A stretch of DNA of 64,000 nt from Marinobacter zhanjiangensis (GTDB lineage Bacteria > Pseudomonadota > Gammaproteobacteria > Pseudomonadales > Oleiphilaceae), in assembly GCF_014651935.1 (NCBI RefSeq), contig NZ_BMXV01000005.1, positions 310,001-374,000 of the forward strand. Reading direction: 5' to 3'. The translations under genes were made by a program, and so were the position numbers. The notes beneath the pieces are model-generated. The model ran no database searches. It was given only the letters and a program-made list of their open reading frames with translations, and was not told the DNA's origin. Positions 25,919-35,298 of the stretch are shown piece by piece. Positions within the stretch are counted from its first letter, which is position 1. Each line of letters opens with the position of its first letter.

Positions 25919-27112
25919 TTATTGCTGAAGAAAGCGCACAATCCGCTCCGCCGCTTCTACGCATTCCTCCAGCGGCGCCACCAGGGCCATGCGTACGCGG
26001 TTTTCGCCGGGGTTGTAGCCGTCGTTGGTGCGGGACAGGTAGCGGCCTGGTAGTACGTGTACGTTCTGTTGGGCGGACAGGTCGCGGGCGAAGGTTTCGT
26101 CACTCATGGGGGTTTCCGGCCAGAGGTAGAAGCCGGCGCCCGGGAAGTCCACCGCCATGACCTGCTGCAGGATGGGCACTACCGCCTCGAACTTGGCCCG
26201 GTAGGCGGCGCGGTTTTCCTTGACGTGGTCTTCGTCCTGCCAGGCAGCGATGCTGGCCAGCTGGTTGTGGATGGGCATGGCGCAGCCGTGGTAGGTGCGG
26301 TAGCGCAGGTACTCCCTGAGAATGCGGGCGTCGCCGGCCACGAAGCCGGAGCGCAGGCCCGGCAGGTTGCTGCGTTTCGACAGGCTGTGGAAGACCACGC
26401 AACGGGCGTAGTCGTCACGGCCGAGGGCAGCGCAGGTCTGCAGCAGGCCTTCCGGCGGATTGGCTTCGTCCGGGTAGAGTTCGGAGTAGCACTCATCGGA
26501 GGCGATGATGAAGTCGTGTTTGTCCGCCAACTCGATCACCCGCTTGAGGGTGTCCCGGGGGATGATTGCGCCGCTGGGGTTGCCCGGTGAGCACAGGAAC
26601 AGGATCTGGCAGTCTTTCCAGACCTGTTCCGGCACGGCCTCAAAGTCCGGGATGAAGCCGTTGCCGGCGTCGCAGGGCAGGTAGTGGGGCGTGGCTCCCG
26701 CCAGAAAAGCGGCGCCCTCGTAGATCTGGTAGAACGGGTTGGGGCTGACCACGGTCGCCGGGCGGCTGTTATCCACGGCGGCCTGAACAAACGAGAAGAT
26801 CCCTTCCCGGGTGCCGTTGACCGGTACCACGTTGCCATCGGCCTTCAGGGTACCGGGCTTCAGCCGGAAGCGCCGTGTGGCCCAGTCCGCAATGGCCTGA
26901 CGCAGTTCCGGCAGGCCGCCGGTGGTCGGGTAGTTGGCCAGCTTGTCGAGGTTGTCGGCGATGACCTGTTTGACGAATTCCGGTGACGGATGCTTGGGTT
27001 CTCCAATGCCAAGGGAAATGGCGGCCAGGTGTTCCGGCGGCACCACATCGGCCTTCAGTTTGGCCAGTTTTTCAAACGGATAGGGATGCAGTCGCGACAG
27101 GTTGGGATTCAT
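25919..27112 (-). CDS. dapC: Succinyldiaminopimelate aminotransferase
   Basis: A 397-residue fold-type I PLP aminotransferase. SLGIGEPKHPSP marks the N-terminus, NPSGAIIPRDTL and ASDECYSELY contact the cofactor, and the Schiff-base Lys is in HSLSKRSNLPGLRSGF. It converts N-succinyl-2-amino-6-ketopimelate to succinyl-DAP, the step between DapD and DapE encoded nearby. Its start overlaps the end of glnD by 4 bp, as in Pseudomonas genomes. The ArgD/AstC aminotransferases can also do this step, but context and length favour DapC. Confidence 0.93.
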   Translation of the reverse strand: MNPNLSRLHPYPFEKLAKLKADVVPPEHLAAISLGIGEPKHPSPEFVKQVIADNLDKLANYPTTGGLPELRQAIADWATRRFRLKPGTLKADGNVVPVNGTREGIFSFVQAAVDNSRPATVVSPNPFYQIYEGAAFLAGATPHYLPCDAGNGFIPDFEAVPEQVWKDCQILFLCSPGNPSGAIIPRDTLKRVIELADKHDFIIASDECYSELYPDEANPPEGLLQTCAALGRDDYARCVVFHSLSKRSNLPGLRSGFVAGDARILREYLRYRTYHGCAMPIHNQLASIAAWQDEDHVKENRAAYRAKFEAVVPILQQVMAVDFPGAGFYLWPETPMSDETFARDLSAQQNVHVLPGRYLSRTNDGYNPGENRVRMALVAPLEECVEAAERIVRFLQQ

Positions 27113-29757
27113 TGGGTGTTATCCAGCATGGTGCGCAGGTCTTCCTGCAGGGCCTGGCAGACGTCCGGGTCGCGGATCGGCCAGCCGTGCTCGTCGGTGA
27201 CAAAAAAGGCGTCTTCCACCCGTTCGCCGAGGGTGGCGATCTTGGCGTTGGTCAGGCGCACCCGGTGTTCCAGCAGCACCCGGCCAACCCGCGCCAGCAG
27301 CCCCGGCCGGTCGGGGGTGATCACTTCAATCACCGTACGCTGATTGAAGGTGTCGTTGGACAGGGTCACTTCCGTGGGGAACGAGAAGTGCTTCAACTGG
27401 CGGGGCGTGCGCCGCTGGATGATCTTCGGGTAGTCGTCCGGGTCGTCCAGTTCCTCTACCAGGCGTTCGCGTACCCGTTCCTTGCGGGCCGGGTCCTTGC
27501 CCAGGGGCTGGCCCTGTTCGTCCAGTACCACATAAGAGCTGATGGACCAGGGGCCCTTGCTGGCGACACTGATACGGGCGTCGACGATGTTGAGGTTCAG
27601 CTGCTCGAGCACCGCAGTGGTGGCGGCGAACAGGGCGACCCGGTCCTTCACATAGATCACGATATGGGAGTAGCCATCGGTGGGCCCGCCCCGAGTATCG
27701 CGGATCAGTACCAGGGGCTCCGGATGCTTGCCATGGCGAATGATGGCGGCGGTCTGCCAGGCGATGTCGACGGTGGAGTCCTGGAGGAAGTATTCCTCGT
27801 CCAGGGTGTCCCAGATGGCGTCGATCTGCTCATCGGCCATGCCCTGGGCCCTGAGGATGCCCCGGGCTTCCGCCTGGGTGGCCTTGACCCAGTCCGCGCG
27901 GTTGAAGGGCGTCTCGGTGCCCCGGCGCAGGGCTCTTTTGGTTTCCACATACAGCTGGCGCAACAGCGAGGCCCGCCAGGTATTCCACAGCTTGGGATTG
28001 GTGGCGCTGATATCGCAGGCGGTCAGCACGTACAGGTAGTCCAGGTGCACCTGGCTGGGCACGGCGCGGGCGAACTCGTTGATGATGTCCGGGTCGGAGA
28101 TGTCCTTGCGCTGGGCGGTCATGGACATCAGCAGGTGGTTTTCCACCAGCCAGGCAATCAGCTGGGTATCCCGTTCGCTCAGGTGATGGCGCTTGCAGAA
28201 GGCTTCGGCGTCGTCCGCGCCCAGTTCGGAGTGGTCGCCGCCGCGGCCCTTGGCCACATCGTGGTACAGGCCGGCCACGTAGAGCACTTCCGGCTTGGGC
28301 AGCTGGTGCACCAGGCGCGAGGCCAGGGGGTATTCCGTGCGGCTCTCCGGGTTGTTCAGTCGTACCATGTTGCGGATCACCCGCAGGGTGTGAGTGTCCA
28401 CGGTGAAAATGTGGAACAGGTCGTACTGCATCTGGCCGATGATCTGGCCGAATTCCGGCAGGTAACGCCCCAGCACGTTGTATTTCTTCATGTGGGAGAG
28501 GGTTTCGTCCAGCGGATGCGGCGTTTTCACCAGCTCCATGAACAGGGAGGTGACCGCCAGGTCATTGCGGAACTGGTCATCAATCAGGTGCCGGTGGGCC
28601 CGCAGGGCGCGGATGGTGGACGCCCGGATGCCCTTGATGGCCGGGTGCTGGGCCATCAGCAGGAAGATTTCCATGATGGCATAGGGGGCGTAGGCGAACA
28701 CCTGGGTGTTGATGGCCTCGATGTACTGGTCGCGGATCTGGAAGCGGCGGTTCAGGGGCTGGATTCTTGCCTCCTGGTCCCGTTGCAGGATGGCCTCGTC
28801 GTAGTACTGCAGGATCACGTCGGTGAGCTCGGCCAGGGCCAGTACCGTGCGGTAGTAGGCCTGCATCATCTTCTCGACGCCCAGGTGGCGGCCCTCGTCC
28901 CGGTAACCGAGCATGTCCGCCAGGGCGCGCTGGTGGTCGAACAGCAGGCGGTTTTCGTTGCGGTCGGCGATCAGCTGCAGGCCATAGCGAAGCCGCCACA
29001 GGAAGTTCTCGCCCTGCAGCAGGATGTCGTGCTCTTCCTCGGTGAGGATGCTGAAGCGGGTCAGGTCGGCAAAGCTGTCCAGCCCGAAGTGTCGTTTGGT
29101 GATCCAGCCAATGTTCTGGATGTCCCGCAGGCCGCCCGGGGCGCCCTTGATGTTGGGCTCCAGGTTGTATTCGGTGTCGCCGTATTTCTGGTGGCGTTTG
29201 AGCTGTTCCTCGCGCTTGGCGATGAAGTAGTCGCGGTCGCTGCTCACCTCGTCGGAATACACCGCCCGGCTCAGGTCCGTGCGCAGCTCTTCGGGGCCGG
29301 CAATGGTGCGGGTTTCCAGCAGGTTGGTGAGGATGGTGACGTCGTCCCGCGCGGCCTGTTTGGACTCCTCAAGGCTGCGCACGCTGTGGCCGATATCGAG
29401 CTTCAGGTCCCATAGCAGGGTGACAAAGGCACCCAGGTCTTCATGCCAGTCGTCCTCGATGCCGTTGCGGGTGAGGATCAGAAGGTCAATATCCGAGTGC
29501 GGGTGAAGCTCCCCACGGCCATAGCCGCCAACGGCCAGCAGGGCAATGTCACCAGACTGAGCGAACGGGTAGCGGTTCCAGATCTGGCGCAGTACCAGGT
29601 CAACCGTATCCGCCCGGGACTTGACCAGTTCGCGTACATCCACGCCATTGCGGAAAGCCTCGGCGTCGAACTCGTAGGCCTGTTTGAGGAGCTCCCTTGC
29701 CGCTTTCACCGGCGACGGAGCAGTGGCAATCTGGTCGGCGAGGGCGGTGGTTTCCAC
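27109..29757 (-). CDS. glnD: Bifunctional [protein-PII] uridylyltransferase / uridylyl-removing enzyme
   Basis: An 882-residue GlnD of normal length. The nucleotidyltransferase motif GGYGRGELHPHSD is at 77-89 with Asp89 and Asp91. The PII-uridylyltransferase helical region follows, then an HD domain with GLYHDVAKGRGGDHSELG for UMP removal, and two C-terminal ACT domains (about 690-770 and 800-875) that sense glutamine. It controls nitrogen regulation by modifying PII. The start is GTG 29757, directly adjoining the map stop, with AGGAAGAG inside the map 3' end. Its 3' end overlaps dapC by 4 bp, so the three genes look coupled. Confidence 0.97.
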   Translation of the reverse strand: METTALADQIATAPSPVKAARELLKQAYEFDAEAFRNGVDVRELVKSRADTVDLVLRQIWNRYPFAQSGDIALLAVGGYGRGELHPHSDIDLLILTRNGIEDDWHEDLGAFVTLLWDLKLDIGHSVRSLEESKQAARDDVTILTNLLETRTIAGPEELRTDLSRAVYSDEVSSDRDYFIAKREEQLKRHQKYGDTEYNLEPNIKGAPGGLRDIQNIGWITKRHFGLDSFADLTRFSILTEEEHDILLQGENFLWRLRYGLQLIADRNENRLLFDHQRALADMLGYRDEGRHLGVEKMMQAYYRTVLALAELTDVILQYYDEAILQRDQEARIQPLNRRFQIRDQYIEAINTQVFAYAPYAIMEIFLLMAQHPAIKGIRASTIRALRAHRHLIDDQFRNDLAVTSLFMELVKTPHPLDETLSHMKKYNVLGRYLPEFGQIIGQMQYDLFHIFTVDTHTLRVIRNMVRLNNPESRTEYPLASRLVHQLPKPEVLYVAGLYHDVAKGRGGDHSELGADDAEAFCKRHHLSERDTQLIAWLVENHLLMSMTAQRKDISDPDIINEFARAVPSQVHLDYLYVLTACDISATNPKLWNTWRASLLRQLYVETKRALRRGTETPFNRADWVKATQAEARGILRAQGMADEQIDAIWDTLDEEYFLQDSTVDIAWQTAAIIRHGKHPEPLVLIRDTRGGPTDGYSHIVIYVKDRVALFAATTAVLEQLNLNIVDARISVASKGPWSISSYVVLDEQGQPLGKDPARKERVRERLVEELDDPDDYPKIIQRRTPRQLKHFSFPTEVTLSNDTFNQRTVIEVITPDRPGLLARVGRVLLEHRVRLTNAKIATLGERVEDAFFVTDEHGWPIRDPDVCQALQEDLRTMLDNTQ

Positions 29758-30528
29758 TCAGATCGACTCTTCCTGGCGTCTGGTCAGCACCTCATGGCCG
29801 TCGGCGGTGACCAGAATGGTGTGTTCCCACTGGGCGGACAGCTTGTGGTCCTTGGTGACCGCGGTCCAGCCATCGCCCAGAACCTTGGTCTGGTACTTGC
29901 CCTGGTTGATCATTGGTTCGATGGTGAAAATCATGCCTTCCTTAAGCTCCATGCCGGTGCCGGCCTTGCCGTAGTGCATCACCTGGGGCTCTTCATGAAA
30001 TACCTTGCCGATACCATGGCCGCAGAAGTCGCGAACCACGGAATAGCGATGCTTCTCGGCGTGTTCCTGGATGACCTGGCCGATATCCCCGAGGTGGGCG
30101 CCGGGTTTGACCACCTCGATGCCCTTGTACATGCATTCCTGGGTAATGCGGATCAGGCGTTCGGCGCCCGGTTTGGGCTTGCCGACAATCCACATCTTGC
30201 TGGTATCGCCGTGGTAGCCGTCCTTGATCACGGTAACGTCGATGTTCATGATGTCGCCGTCCTTGAGCACCTTCTTGTCGGAAGGAATGCCATGGCACAC
30301 CACGTGGTTGATGGAGGTGCAGATGGACTTAGGGAATCCCTTGTAGTTCAGGGGCGCCGGAATGGCCTGCTGCTCGTTGACAATATAGTCGTGGCAGATC
30401 TGGTCGAGTTCCTCGGTGGTGACGCCGGGCCTGATGTGGGCGTCAATCATCTCCAGCACGTTGGCCGCCAGACGACCAGCCACGCGCATCTTCTCGATTT
30501 CTTCCGGGGTCTTGATGGTTACAGTCAT
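29758..30528 (-). CDS. map: Methionine aminopeptidase type I
   Basis: A 256-residue type I enzyme. Metal ligands are visible in MNIDVTVIKDGYHGDTSKM (two Asp), CGHGIGKVFHEEP (His), TIEPMI (Glu) and WEHTILVT (Glu). It removes the initiator Met from nascent proteins. The start at ATG 30528 has AGGAATT upstream; the frame extends 44 codons further but only through the divergent promoter region. The map/rpsB divergent arrangement is standard in gammaproteobacteria. It is the first gene of the map-glnD-dapC transcript. Confidence 0.97.
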   Translation of the reverse strand: MTVTIKTPEEIEKMRVAGRLAANVLEMIDAHIRPGVTTEELDQICHDYIVNEQQAIPAPLNYKGFPKSICTSINHVVCHGIPSDKKVLKDGDIMNIDVTVIKDGYHGDTSKMWIVGKPKPGAERLIRITQECMYKGIEVVKPGAHLGDIGQVIQEHAEKHRYSVVRDFCGHGIGKVFHEEPQVMHYGKAGTGMELKEGMIFTIEPMINQGKYQTKVLGDGWTAVTKDHKLSAQWEHTILVTADGHEVLTRRQEESI

Positions 30529-30696
30529 TGGAATTCCTGGTAAATGAATGGCGTCGCCCAGGGCGTATACCGTCGTACTGGATAAAGTGGTGCCGATCAG
30601 GCACTGGGTCGACAGCCGGGCGCAAACACCCATTTTAAGGGGCTGGCTGTACAGGTACAAGGAAGCGCGAAAAGCTGGCGCCGCGGGCCGTTTTTA

Positions 30697-30705
30697 TGGT
30701 ATAAA
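30697..30705 (+). promoter_or_regulatory. Extended -10 promoter candidate for rpsB
   Basis: TGGTATAAA matches the extended -10 pattern TGnTATAAT at 5 of 6 hexamer bases. No good -35 is visible 17 bp upstream, as extended -10 promoters allow. A start near 30712 would give a ~155-nt leader, about the length known for the E. coli rpsB leader. Confidence 0.5.
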
Positions 30706-30757
30706 CGCGCCGCCGAAAAGCGAACCGTCCATCTGGATATGGCCGCCGGCAAATTCA

Positions 30758-30834
30758 CACACGCGTCAGCACGTTGTTCCAGGGTGCCTGTTTATGGCCA
30801 CAAGGCCGCTCAGGTTGGATCAATCGGACGTGTG
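30758..30834 (+). promoter_or_regulatory. rpsB leader RNA candidate (t44-like position)
   Basis: CACACG (30758-30763) pairs with CGTGTG (30829-30834), closing a ~77-nt domain that contains the internal hairpin GGCC-ACAA-GGCC (30797-30808). It lies in the 338-bp gap between map and rpsB, ending 32 nt before the start codon, where S2 autoregulation and the t44 RNA family are known in E. coli. The structural match to Rfam could not be tested. Confidence 0.45.
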
Positions 30835-30866
30835 GAGGACTAACCCGAAGCTACAAGGTAATTATC

Positions 30867-31616
30867 ATGGCTCAGGTAAATATGCGTGACCTGCTCAAGG
30901 CAGGTGCTCACTTCGGTCACCAGACCCGTTACTGGAACCCGAAAATGTCGAAGTTCATCTTCGGCGCCCGCAACAAGATTCACATCATCAACCTGGAACA
31001 GACTGTTCCCGCCATGAACGACGCGCTGCAGTTCATTGAGCAGCTGGCGGAGAACAAGAACAAGATCCTGTTCGTGGGTACCAAGCGTGCCGCGGCCAAG
31101 ATCATCAAGGAAGAAGCCGACCGTGCCGGTCAGCCGTACGTCAACCATCGTTGGTTGGGCGGCATGCTGACCAACTACAAGACCATTCGTCAGTCTATCC
31201 GTCGCTACCGTGATCTGGACGCCCAGAGCCAGGACGGTACCTTCGACAAGCTGACCAAGAAAGAAGCCCTGGATCGCACCCGCGAGATGGATCGCCTGGA
31301 GCGCTCTATCGGTGGTATCAAGGATATGGGCGGCCTGCCGGACGCCATGTTCGTGATCGATGTGGACCACGAGCGTATCGCCATCAAGGAAGCCAACAAG
31401 CTGGGCATTCCCGTTATTGGTGTGGTCGATACCAACAGTGATCCGGACGGCGTTGACTACGTGATTCCGGGTAACGATGACGCCATCCGCGCCATCCAGA
31501 TCTACGTGAAGGCTGTTGCCGACACCTGCATCGAGGCTTCCCAGTCCGGTGGCGCTGCTGACGAGTTCGTGGAAGTCAGTGAAGAAGCGGCCGGCGAGGC
31601 ACCTGCAGCCGAGTAA
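30867..31616 (+). CDS. rpsB: 30S ribosomal protein S2
   Basis: A 249-residue S2 with [27 protein letters not shown] at the start (first 20 of these are the invariant region), the [13 protein letters not shown] and [11 protein letters not shown] segments, and [33 protein letters not shown] C-terminal core, followed by an acidic Ala/Glu tail. ATG 30867 has AAGG upstream; the longer frame to 30774 crosses the leader and is rejected. It is co-directional with tsf, with a partial terminator between, as in other proteobacteria. Confidence 0.98.
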   Translation: MAQVNMRDLLKAGAHFGHQTRYWNPKMSKFIFGARNKIHIINLEQTVPAMNDALQFIEQLAENKNKILFVGTKRAAAKIIKEEADRAGQPYVNHRWLGGMLTNYKTIRQSIRRYRDLDAQSQDGTFDKLTKKEALDRTREMDRLERSIGGIKDMGGLPDAMFVIDVDHERIAIKEANKLGIPVIGVVDTNSDPDGVDYVIPGNDDAIRAIQIYVKAVADTCIEASQSGGAADEFVEVSEEAAGEAPAAE

Positions 31617-31654
31617 CGCTGCCGGTCTACGACCATCACGTTGACCCGTTTGAA

Positions 31655-31685
31655 GAGGGGCGAGGGTAACCCCGCCTCCTTTTTA
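31655..31685 (+). terminator. Attenuating terminator between rpsB and tsf
   Basis: GAGG (31655-31658) pairs with CCTC, and an inner CG-GGG/CCCCG stem with one bulged A closes on a TAA loop; TCCTTTTT follows to 31684. Weak bulged stems here usually reduce rather than stop read-through into tsf. Confidence 0.6.
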
Positions 31686-31769
31686 CGGGATTCAACCGTG
31701 GGTCACTGAATTCAACCGCCGGGCCCTGTATGTAGGCCCGGCCGGTTTTAACTGTTAAGAGGATTGAAC

Positions 31770-32639
31770 ATGGCTGCAATTACCGCTGCAATGGTCAAGG
31801 AGCTCCGTGAGCGCACCGGCCTTGGCATGATGGAATGCAAGAAGGCACTAGTGGAAGCTGATGGCAGTGTTGATGCCGCAATCGAAGAGCTGCGCAAGTC
31901 GTCCGGCCTGAAGGCCGCCAAAAAGGCCGGCCGTACCGCTGCCGAAGGCGCTGCGCTGATTCGCATCTCCGACGACAACACCGTTGCCTATATTCTGGAA
32001 GTGAACTCCGAGACCGACTTCGTGGCTCGTGACGACAACTTCCTTGGTTTTGCCAACGAGGTGCTCGACGTGGCCTTCGAAAAGGGCGAGACCGATATCG
32101 CCAAGCTGATGGAAGGCGATCTGGAAGCCCGGCGTGAGGCGCTGGTTCAGAAGATTGGCGAGAACATCACCGTGCGTCGCATTGTTCGCGTGGAAGGCCC
32201 GGTTGTGGGTGGTTATGTCCACAGCAACAACAAGATCGCCTCCGTCGCCGCCATCACCGCCGGTGATGCGGAAGTGGCCCGCGATGTGGCCATGCACGCC
32301 GCTGCCCAGAACCCCCGCGTAGGCAAGCCGGAAGACATGCCCGCCGAGGAAGTCGAGAAAGAAAAGGACATCATCAAGGCTCAGCCGGACATGGAAGGCA
32401 AGCCTGCCGAAATCGTTGAAAAGATGATGGGCGGCCGGATCAAGAAGTTCCTCAAGGAGAACAGCCTTGTTGAACAGCCTTTCGTTAAGAACCCGGACCA
32501 GACCGTGGCCGAGCTGCTGAAAGAAAACGGTGCCGAGCTGGTTGGTTTCGTGCGTCTGGAAGTCGGCGAAGGCATCGAAAAGGAAGAAGTGGATTTCGCT
32601 GCCGAGGTGGCTGCCGCCGCCGGTACCGGCAAGGCCTGA
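31770..32639 (+). CDS. tsf: Translation elongation factor Ts
   Basis: A 289-residue EF-Ts. The N-terminal UBA-like domain contains [20 protein letters not shown], followed by [12 protein letters not shown], the signature that contacts EF-Tu, and the two core subdomains with a coiled-coil region around residues 180-225. It is the nucleotide exchange factor for EF-Tu. ATG 31770 follows AAGAGGATTGAAC; the TTG at 31764 is in frame but less likely. The gene order rpsB-tsf-pyrH-frr is conserved. Confidence 0.98.
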   Translation: MAAITAAMVKELRERTGLGMMECKKALVEADGSVDAAIEELRKSSGLKAAKKAGRTAAEGAALIRISDDNTVAYILEVNSETDFVARDDNFLGFANEVLDVAFEKGETDIAKLMEGDLEARREALVQKIGENITVRRIVRVEGPVVGGYVHSNNKIASVAAITAGDAEVARDVAMHAAAQNPRVGKPEDMPAEEVEKEKDIIKAQPDMEGKPAEIVEKMMGGRIKKFLKENSLVEQPFVKNPDQTVAELLKENGAELVGFVRLEVGEGIEKEEVDFAAEVAAAAGTGKA

Positions 32640-32649
32640 GTCTGCTGAT

Positions 32650-32680
32650 CCCCCGGGGTGGCCATATTGCCCCGGTGGGG
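32650..32680 (+). terminator. Hairpin after tsf, possible weak terminator
   Basis: CCCC-C-GGGG (32650-32658) and CCCC-GGT-GGGG (32670-32680) form a GC-rich double-block stem around an 11-nt loop. Only CTTTCC follows, so termination may be partial. Confidence 0.45.
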
Positions 32681-32895
32681 CTTTCCGTAAGGGTGGGCGT
32701 TTATTCGCTGAGCCTGCGGACAGTTCCCTTAGTCTGCCACGCCAGTGCGGGTTCGCCCGGGCTGCCGTGGCGGGCTTGTATCTGAGATGCCCCTTTTTAC
32801 CGGAGGAGCATGTCAAATACAGGTCCGAGGGGAATCCGGCACTCACTGACAGCCTGGCAAGGCGTCAGGGCGGGGCGGGTTTTCTGCAAAGGAGC

Positions 32896-32980
32896 CGGCG
32901 GCAAACGCCGTGCTTCAGGTTCACAGGAGGGCGTCGCGAAAGCGTCATGGCCGAGCATAAACGCTTTTGCGTGGCCCTCC
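32896..32980 (+). promoter_or_regulatory. Long hairpin leader directly before pyrH
   Basis: The 359-bp tsf-pyrH gap ends with two hairpins. The first is CGGCG/CGCCG (32896-32910). The second is a long stem: GGAGGGC (32926-32932) with GCCCTCC (32974-32980), a 2x2 internal loop, then CGCGAAAGCGT (32935-32945) with ACGCTTTTGCG (32961-32971; one wobble) around a 15-nt loop. It ends about 6 nt before the pyrH ribosome site GAGGGG. No T-run follows, so it is not a terminator. A short in-frame extension of pyrH through this region (from 32810) is rejected as coding. Confidence 0.6.
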
Positions 32981-32998
32981 ACAGACGAGGGGAATAGC

Positions 32999-33727
32999 AT
33001 GCCGACATCTTCCAAGACCCAGCCCAGATACAAGCGCGTACTGCTCAAACTCAGCGGCGAGGCCCTGATGGGCGAGCACGAGTTCGGCATTGATCCCAAG
33101 GTACTTGACCGCATGGCGCTGGAAATCGGCGCCCTGATCGGTATCGGGGTTCAGGTAGGGCTGGTGGTTGGTGGCGGCAACCTGTTCCGGGGCGCGGCCT
33201 TGAACGAGGCCGGTATGGACCGGGTCACCGGCGATCACATGGGCATGCTGGCCACGGTGATGAACGGCCTGGCCATGAGGGATGCCCTGGAGCGTTCCAA
33301 TATCCGTACCCGTGTTATGTCCGCCATCCCCATGAGTGGTATCGTGGAGCACTACGACCGTCGTCGGGCCGTGCGCGACCTCAAGGACGGCGATGTGGTG
33401 ATCTTCTGCGCCGGTACCGGTAACCCCTTCTTTACCACCGACTCCGCCGCCTGCCTGCGCGGGATCGAAATCGAGGCAGACGCCGTGCTCAAGGCGACCA
33501 AGGTGGACGGGGTTTACTCCGCCGATCCGATGACGGATTCGTCGGCGGTGAAATACGACCGGTTGACCTATGATGAAGTACTGGACAAGAAGCTGGGTGT
33601 CATGGACCTGACCGCCATCTGCCTGGCGCGGGACCACGGCATGCCGCTGCGGGTCTTCAACATGAACGAGCCCGGTGTACTGACCCGCATCGTCACCGGC
33701 GAGCCGGCAGGCACTCTGGTTGAGTAA
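32999..33727 (+). CDS. pyrH: Uridylate (UMP) kinase
   Basis: A 242-residue bacterial UMP kinase of the amino-acid-kinase fold: [12 protein letters not shown] at the N-terminus, [13 protein letters not shown] for substrate, [32 protein letters not shown], and [10 protein letters not shown] near the ATP site. It makes UDP for RNA, peptidoglycan and LPS sugar nucleotides. GAGGGGA precedes ATG 32999. The stop codon lies inside the first unit of a 14-bp tandem repeat, and a long hairpin precedes the gene; both are unusual for this conserved locus. Confidence 0.98.
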   Translation: MPTSSKTQPRYKRVLLKLSGEALMGEHEFGIDPKVLDRMALEIGALIGIGVQVGLVVGGGNLFRGAALNEAGMDRVTGDHMGMLATVMNGLAMRDALERSNIRTRVMSAIPMSGIVEHYDRRRAVRDLKDGDVVIFCAGTGNPFFTTDSAACLRGIEIEADAVLKATKVDGVYSADPMTDSSAVKYDRLTYDEVLDKKLGVMDLTAICLARDHGMPLRVFNMNEPGVLTRIVTGEPAGTLVE

Positions 33728-33805
33728 TACCGGTTGAGTAATACCGGTTGAGTCGTACCGGTTGAAAGGTTCCGGTCGGATAAGACCGGTCGAATAACAC
33801 CGGCG
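33722..33805. repeat. Six-unit 14-bp tandem repeat spanning the pyrH stop codon
   Basis: The units are GAGTAATACCGGTT (33722 and 33736, identical), GAGTCGTACCGGTT (33750), GAAAGGTTCCGGTC (33764), GGATAAGACCGGTC (33778) and GAATAACACCGGCG (33792). The first unit contains the last Glu codon and TAA of pyrH. The array ends 68 bp before the frr start. Conservation decays to the right. It resembles a minisatellite. Confidence 0.9.
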
Positions 33806-33873
33806 GACAACGAATTCACGCCCTCGCCGATTCTGGCGGGGGCAGAGACATGCAGACAAGCGAGGATGCTGAA

Positions 33874-34431
33874 GTGATTGACGACATCAAAGCCGATGCT
33901 GAAAAGCGGATGAAGAAGAGCCTGGAAGCCCTCGCGGCTTCGTTCAACAAAATCCGCACAGGCCGTGCGCATCCGGCCATCCTGGACAGCGTACATGTGA
34001 ACTATTACGGCCAGGATACGCCCCTCAAGCAGGTGGCCAGCGTCAATGTCGAGGATAACCGGACCCTGAGCGTGTCACCGTGGGAGAAGAGCCTGATTCC
34101 CACCATCGAGAAAGCCATCATGTCGTCTGACCTGGGGCTGAACCCGGTGACCAGCGGTGACCTTATCCGTGTGCCCATGCCTATGCTGACGGAAGAGACC
34201 CGTCGCGAGATGGTCAAGCAGGCGAAAGCCGATGCTGAGCATGCCCGCGTATCCATCCGTAACGCCCGCCGCGACGCCAACAGCGATCTGAAGGAACTCG
34301 AGAAAGAGAAAGAGATCACAGCGGATGACCAGCGTCAGGGTGAGGAAGAGGTCCAGAAGCTCACCGACCGCTATATTGCCGAGATCGACAAGACGCTGAA
34401 AGGCAAGGAAGATGACCTGATGGCGATCTGA
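33874..34431 (+). CDS. frr: Ribosome recycling factor
   Basis: With GTG 33874 the product is 185 residues, the exact usual length of RRF, beginning [23 protein letters not shown] 33850 in the same frame would add eight residues not seen in the family; GAGGA at 33862-33866 is well placed for the GTG. Core motifs are [22 protein letters not shown] and [19 protein letters not shown] (helical domain). It releases ribosomes from mRNA after termination together with EF-G. Confidence 0.95.
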   Translation: MIDDIKADAEKRMKKSLEALAASFNKIRTGRAHPAILDSVHVNYYGQDTPLKQVASVNVEDNRTLSVSPWEKSLIPTIEKAIMSSDLGLNPVTSGDLIRVPMPMLTEETRREMVKQAKADAEHARVSIRNARRDANSDLKELEKEKEITADDQRQGEEEVQKLTDRYIAEIDKTLKGKEDDLMAI

Positions 34432-34469
34432 TCGCCGGACGGTACACCCTACGGGTATCAGGGGATTGC

Positions 34470-35243
34470 ATGACGGATAAAGTAACGGCGGATATTCCGG
34501 TGGATGCCGGCAAGATTCCGCGTCATGTCGCCATCATCATGGACGGCAACAACCGCTGGGCCAAGGCCCGGCGAATGAATGGCGTTGCCGGCCACAAGGC
34601 GGGTGTTAACTCGGTGAGGTCAGTGGTGGAGACCTGCGCCAGGGAAGGGGTCGAGGTGCTTACCCTGTTCGCCTTTTCCAGCGAGAACTGGCGACGACCC
34701 GAGGACGAGGTATCGGCCCTGATGCGGCTATTCCTGTTCGCCCTGGAGCGTGAAGTGAAGAAGCTCCACAAGAACAATATCCGCCTGCGCATTATTGGTG
34801 ACCGCAGCGCTTTCAGTCCACTGCTGCAGGAGCACATGGCCCAGGCGGAGGAAATGACCCGGGACAACACCCTCATGACCCTGGTGATTGCCGCCAACTA
34901 TGGTGGCCACTGGGACATCACCCAGGCCACACGGCAGGTGGCCGCACGGGTTGCCGCCGGGGAGCTGACCGCGTCGGACATTACCGAAGATCTGATTCAG
35001 CAGCACCTGAGTATCGGTGACCTGCCCATGCCGGACCTGATGATCCGGACAGCAGGGGAGCAGCGCATCAGCAACTTCTTGCTGTGGCACCTGGCCTATA
35101 CCGAGTTCTACTTTTCCGAGGTGTACTGGCCGGACTTCCGGGCAGACGAAATGCGTAAGGCCCTGGCGGCCTATTCGCAACGAAAGCGCCGGTTTGGCCA
35201 GACAGACGATCAGGTGGATCAGCGGCTGGCGGCTCAGCATTAA
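34470..35243 (+). CDS. uppS: Undecaprenyl diphosphate synthase
   Basis: A 257-residue cis-prenyltransferase: [16 protein letters not shown] holds the catalytic Asp and the P-loop-like region, [11 protein letters not shown] the substrate helix, and [18 protein letters not shown] and AYTEFYF close the signature. It makes the C55 lipid carrier used both for peptidoglycan and by the PglC-like transferase in the glycan locus. ATG 34470 follows AGGGGATTGC. cdsA follows 55 bp after its stop. Confidence 0.97.
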   Translation: MTDKVTADIPVDAGKIPRHVAIIMDGNNRWAKARRMNGVAGHKAGVNSVRSVVETCAREGVEVLTLFAFSSENWRRPEDEVSALMRLFLFALEREVKKLHKNNIRLRIIGDRSAFSPLLQEHMAQAEEMTRDNTLMTLVIAANYGGHWDITQATRQVAARVAAGELTASDITEDLIQQHLSIGDLPMPDLMIRTAGEQRISNFLLWHLAYTEFYFSEVYWPDFRADEMRKALAAYSQRKRRFGQTDDQVDQRLAAQH

Positions 35244-35298
35244 CAGCTCGGCATCAGAACAAGAACAACTCGAGCTTAAAAAAAGAGCGAATAGCGAC

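Noticed and set aside
26983..29415. An 810-codon open frame on the plus strand inside glnD
   Set aside because: It is antisense to glnD, whose domains are all intact; GC-rich genes often show long antisense frames, and no ribosome site or family motif supports it.
32810..32998. N-terminal extension of PyrH (63 codons)
   Set aside because: The region folds into hairpins, the extension has no family similarity, and a good ribosome site precedes ATG 32999.
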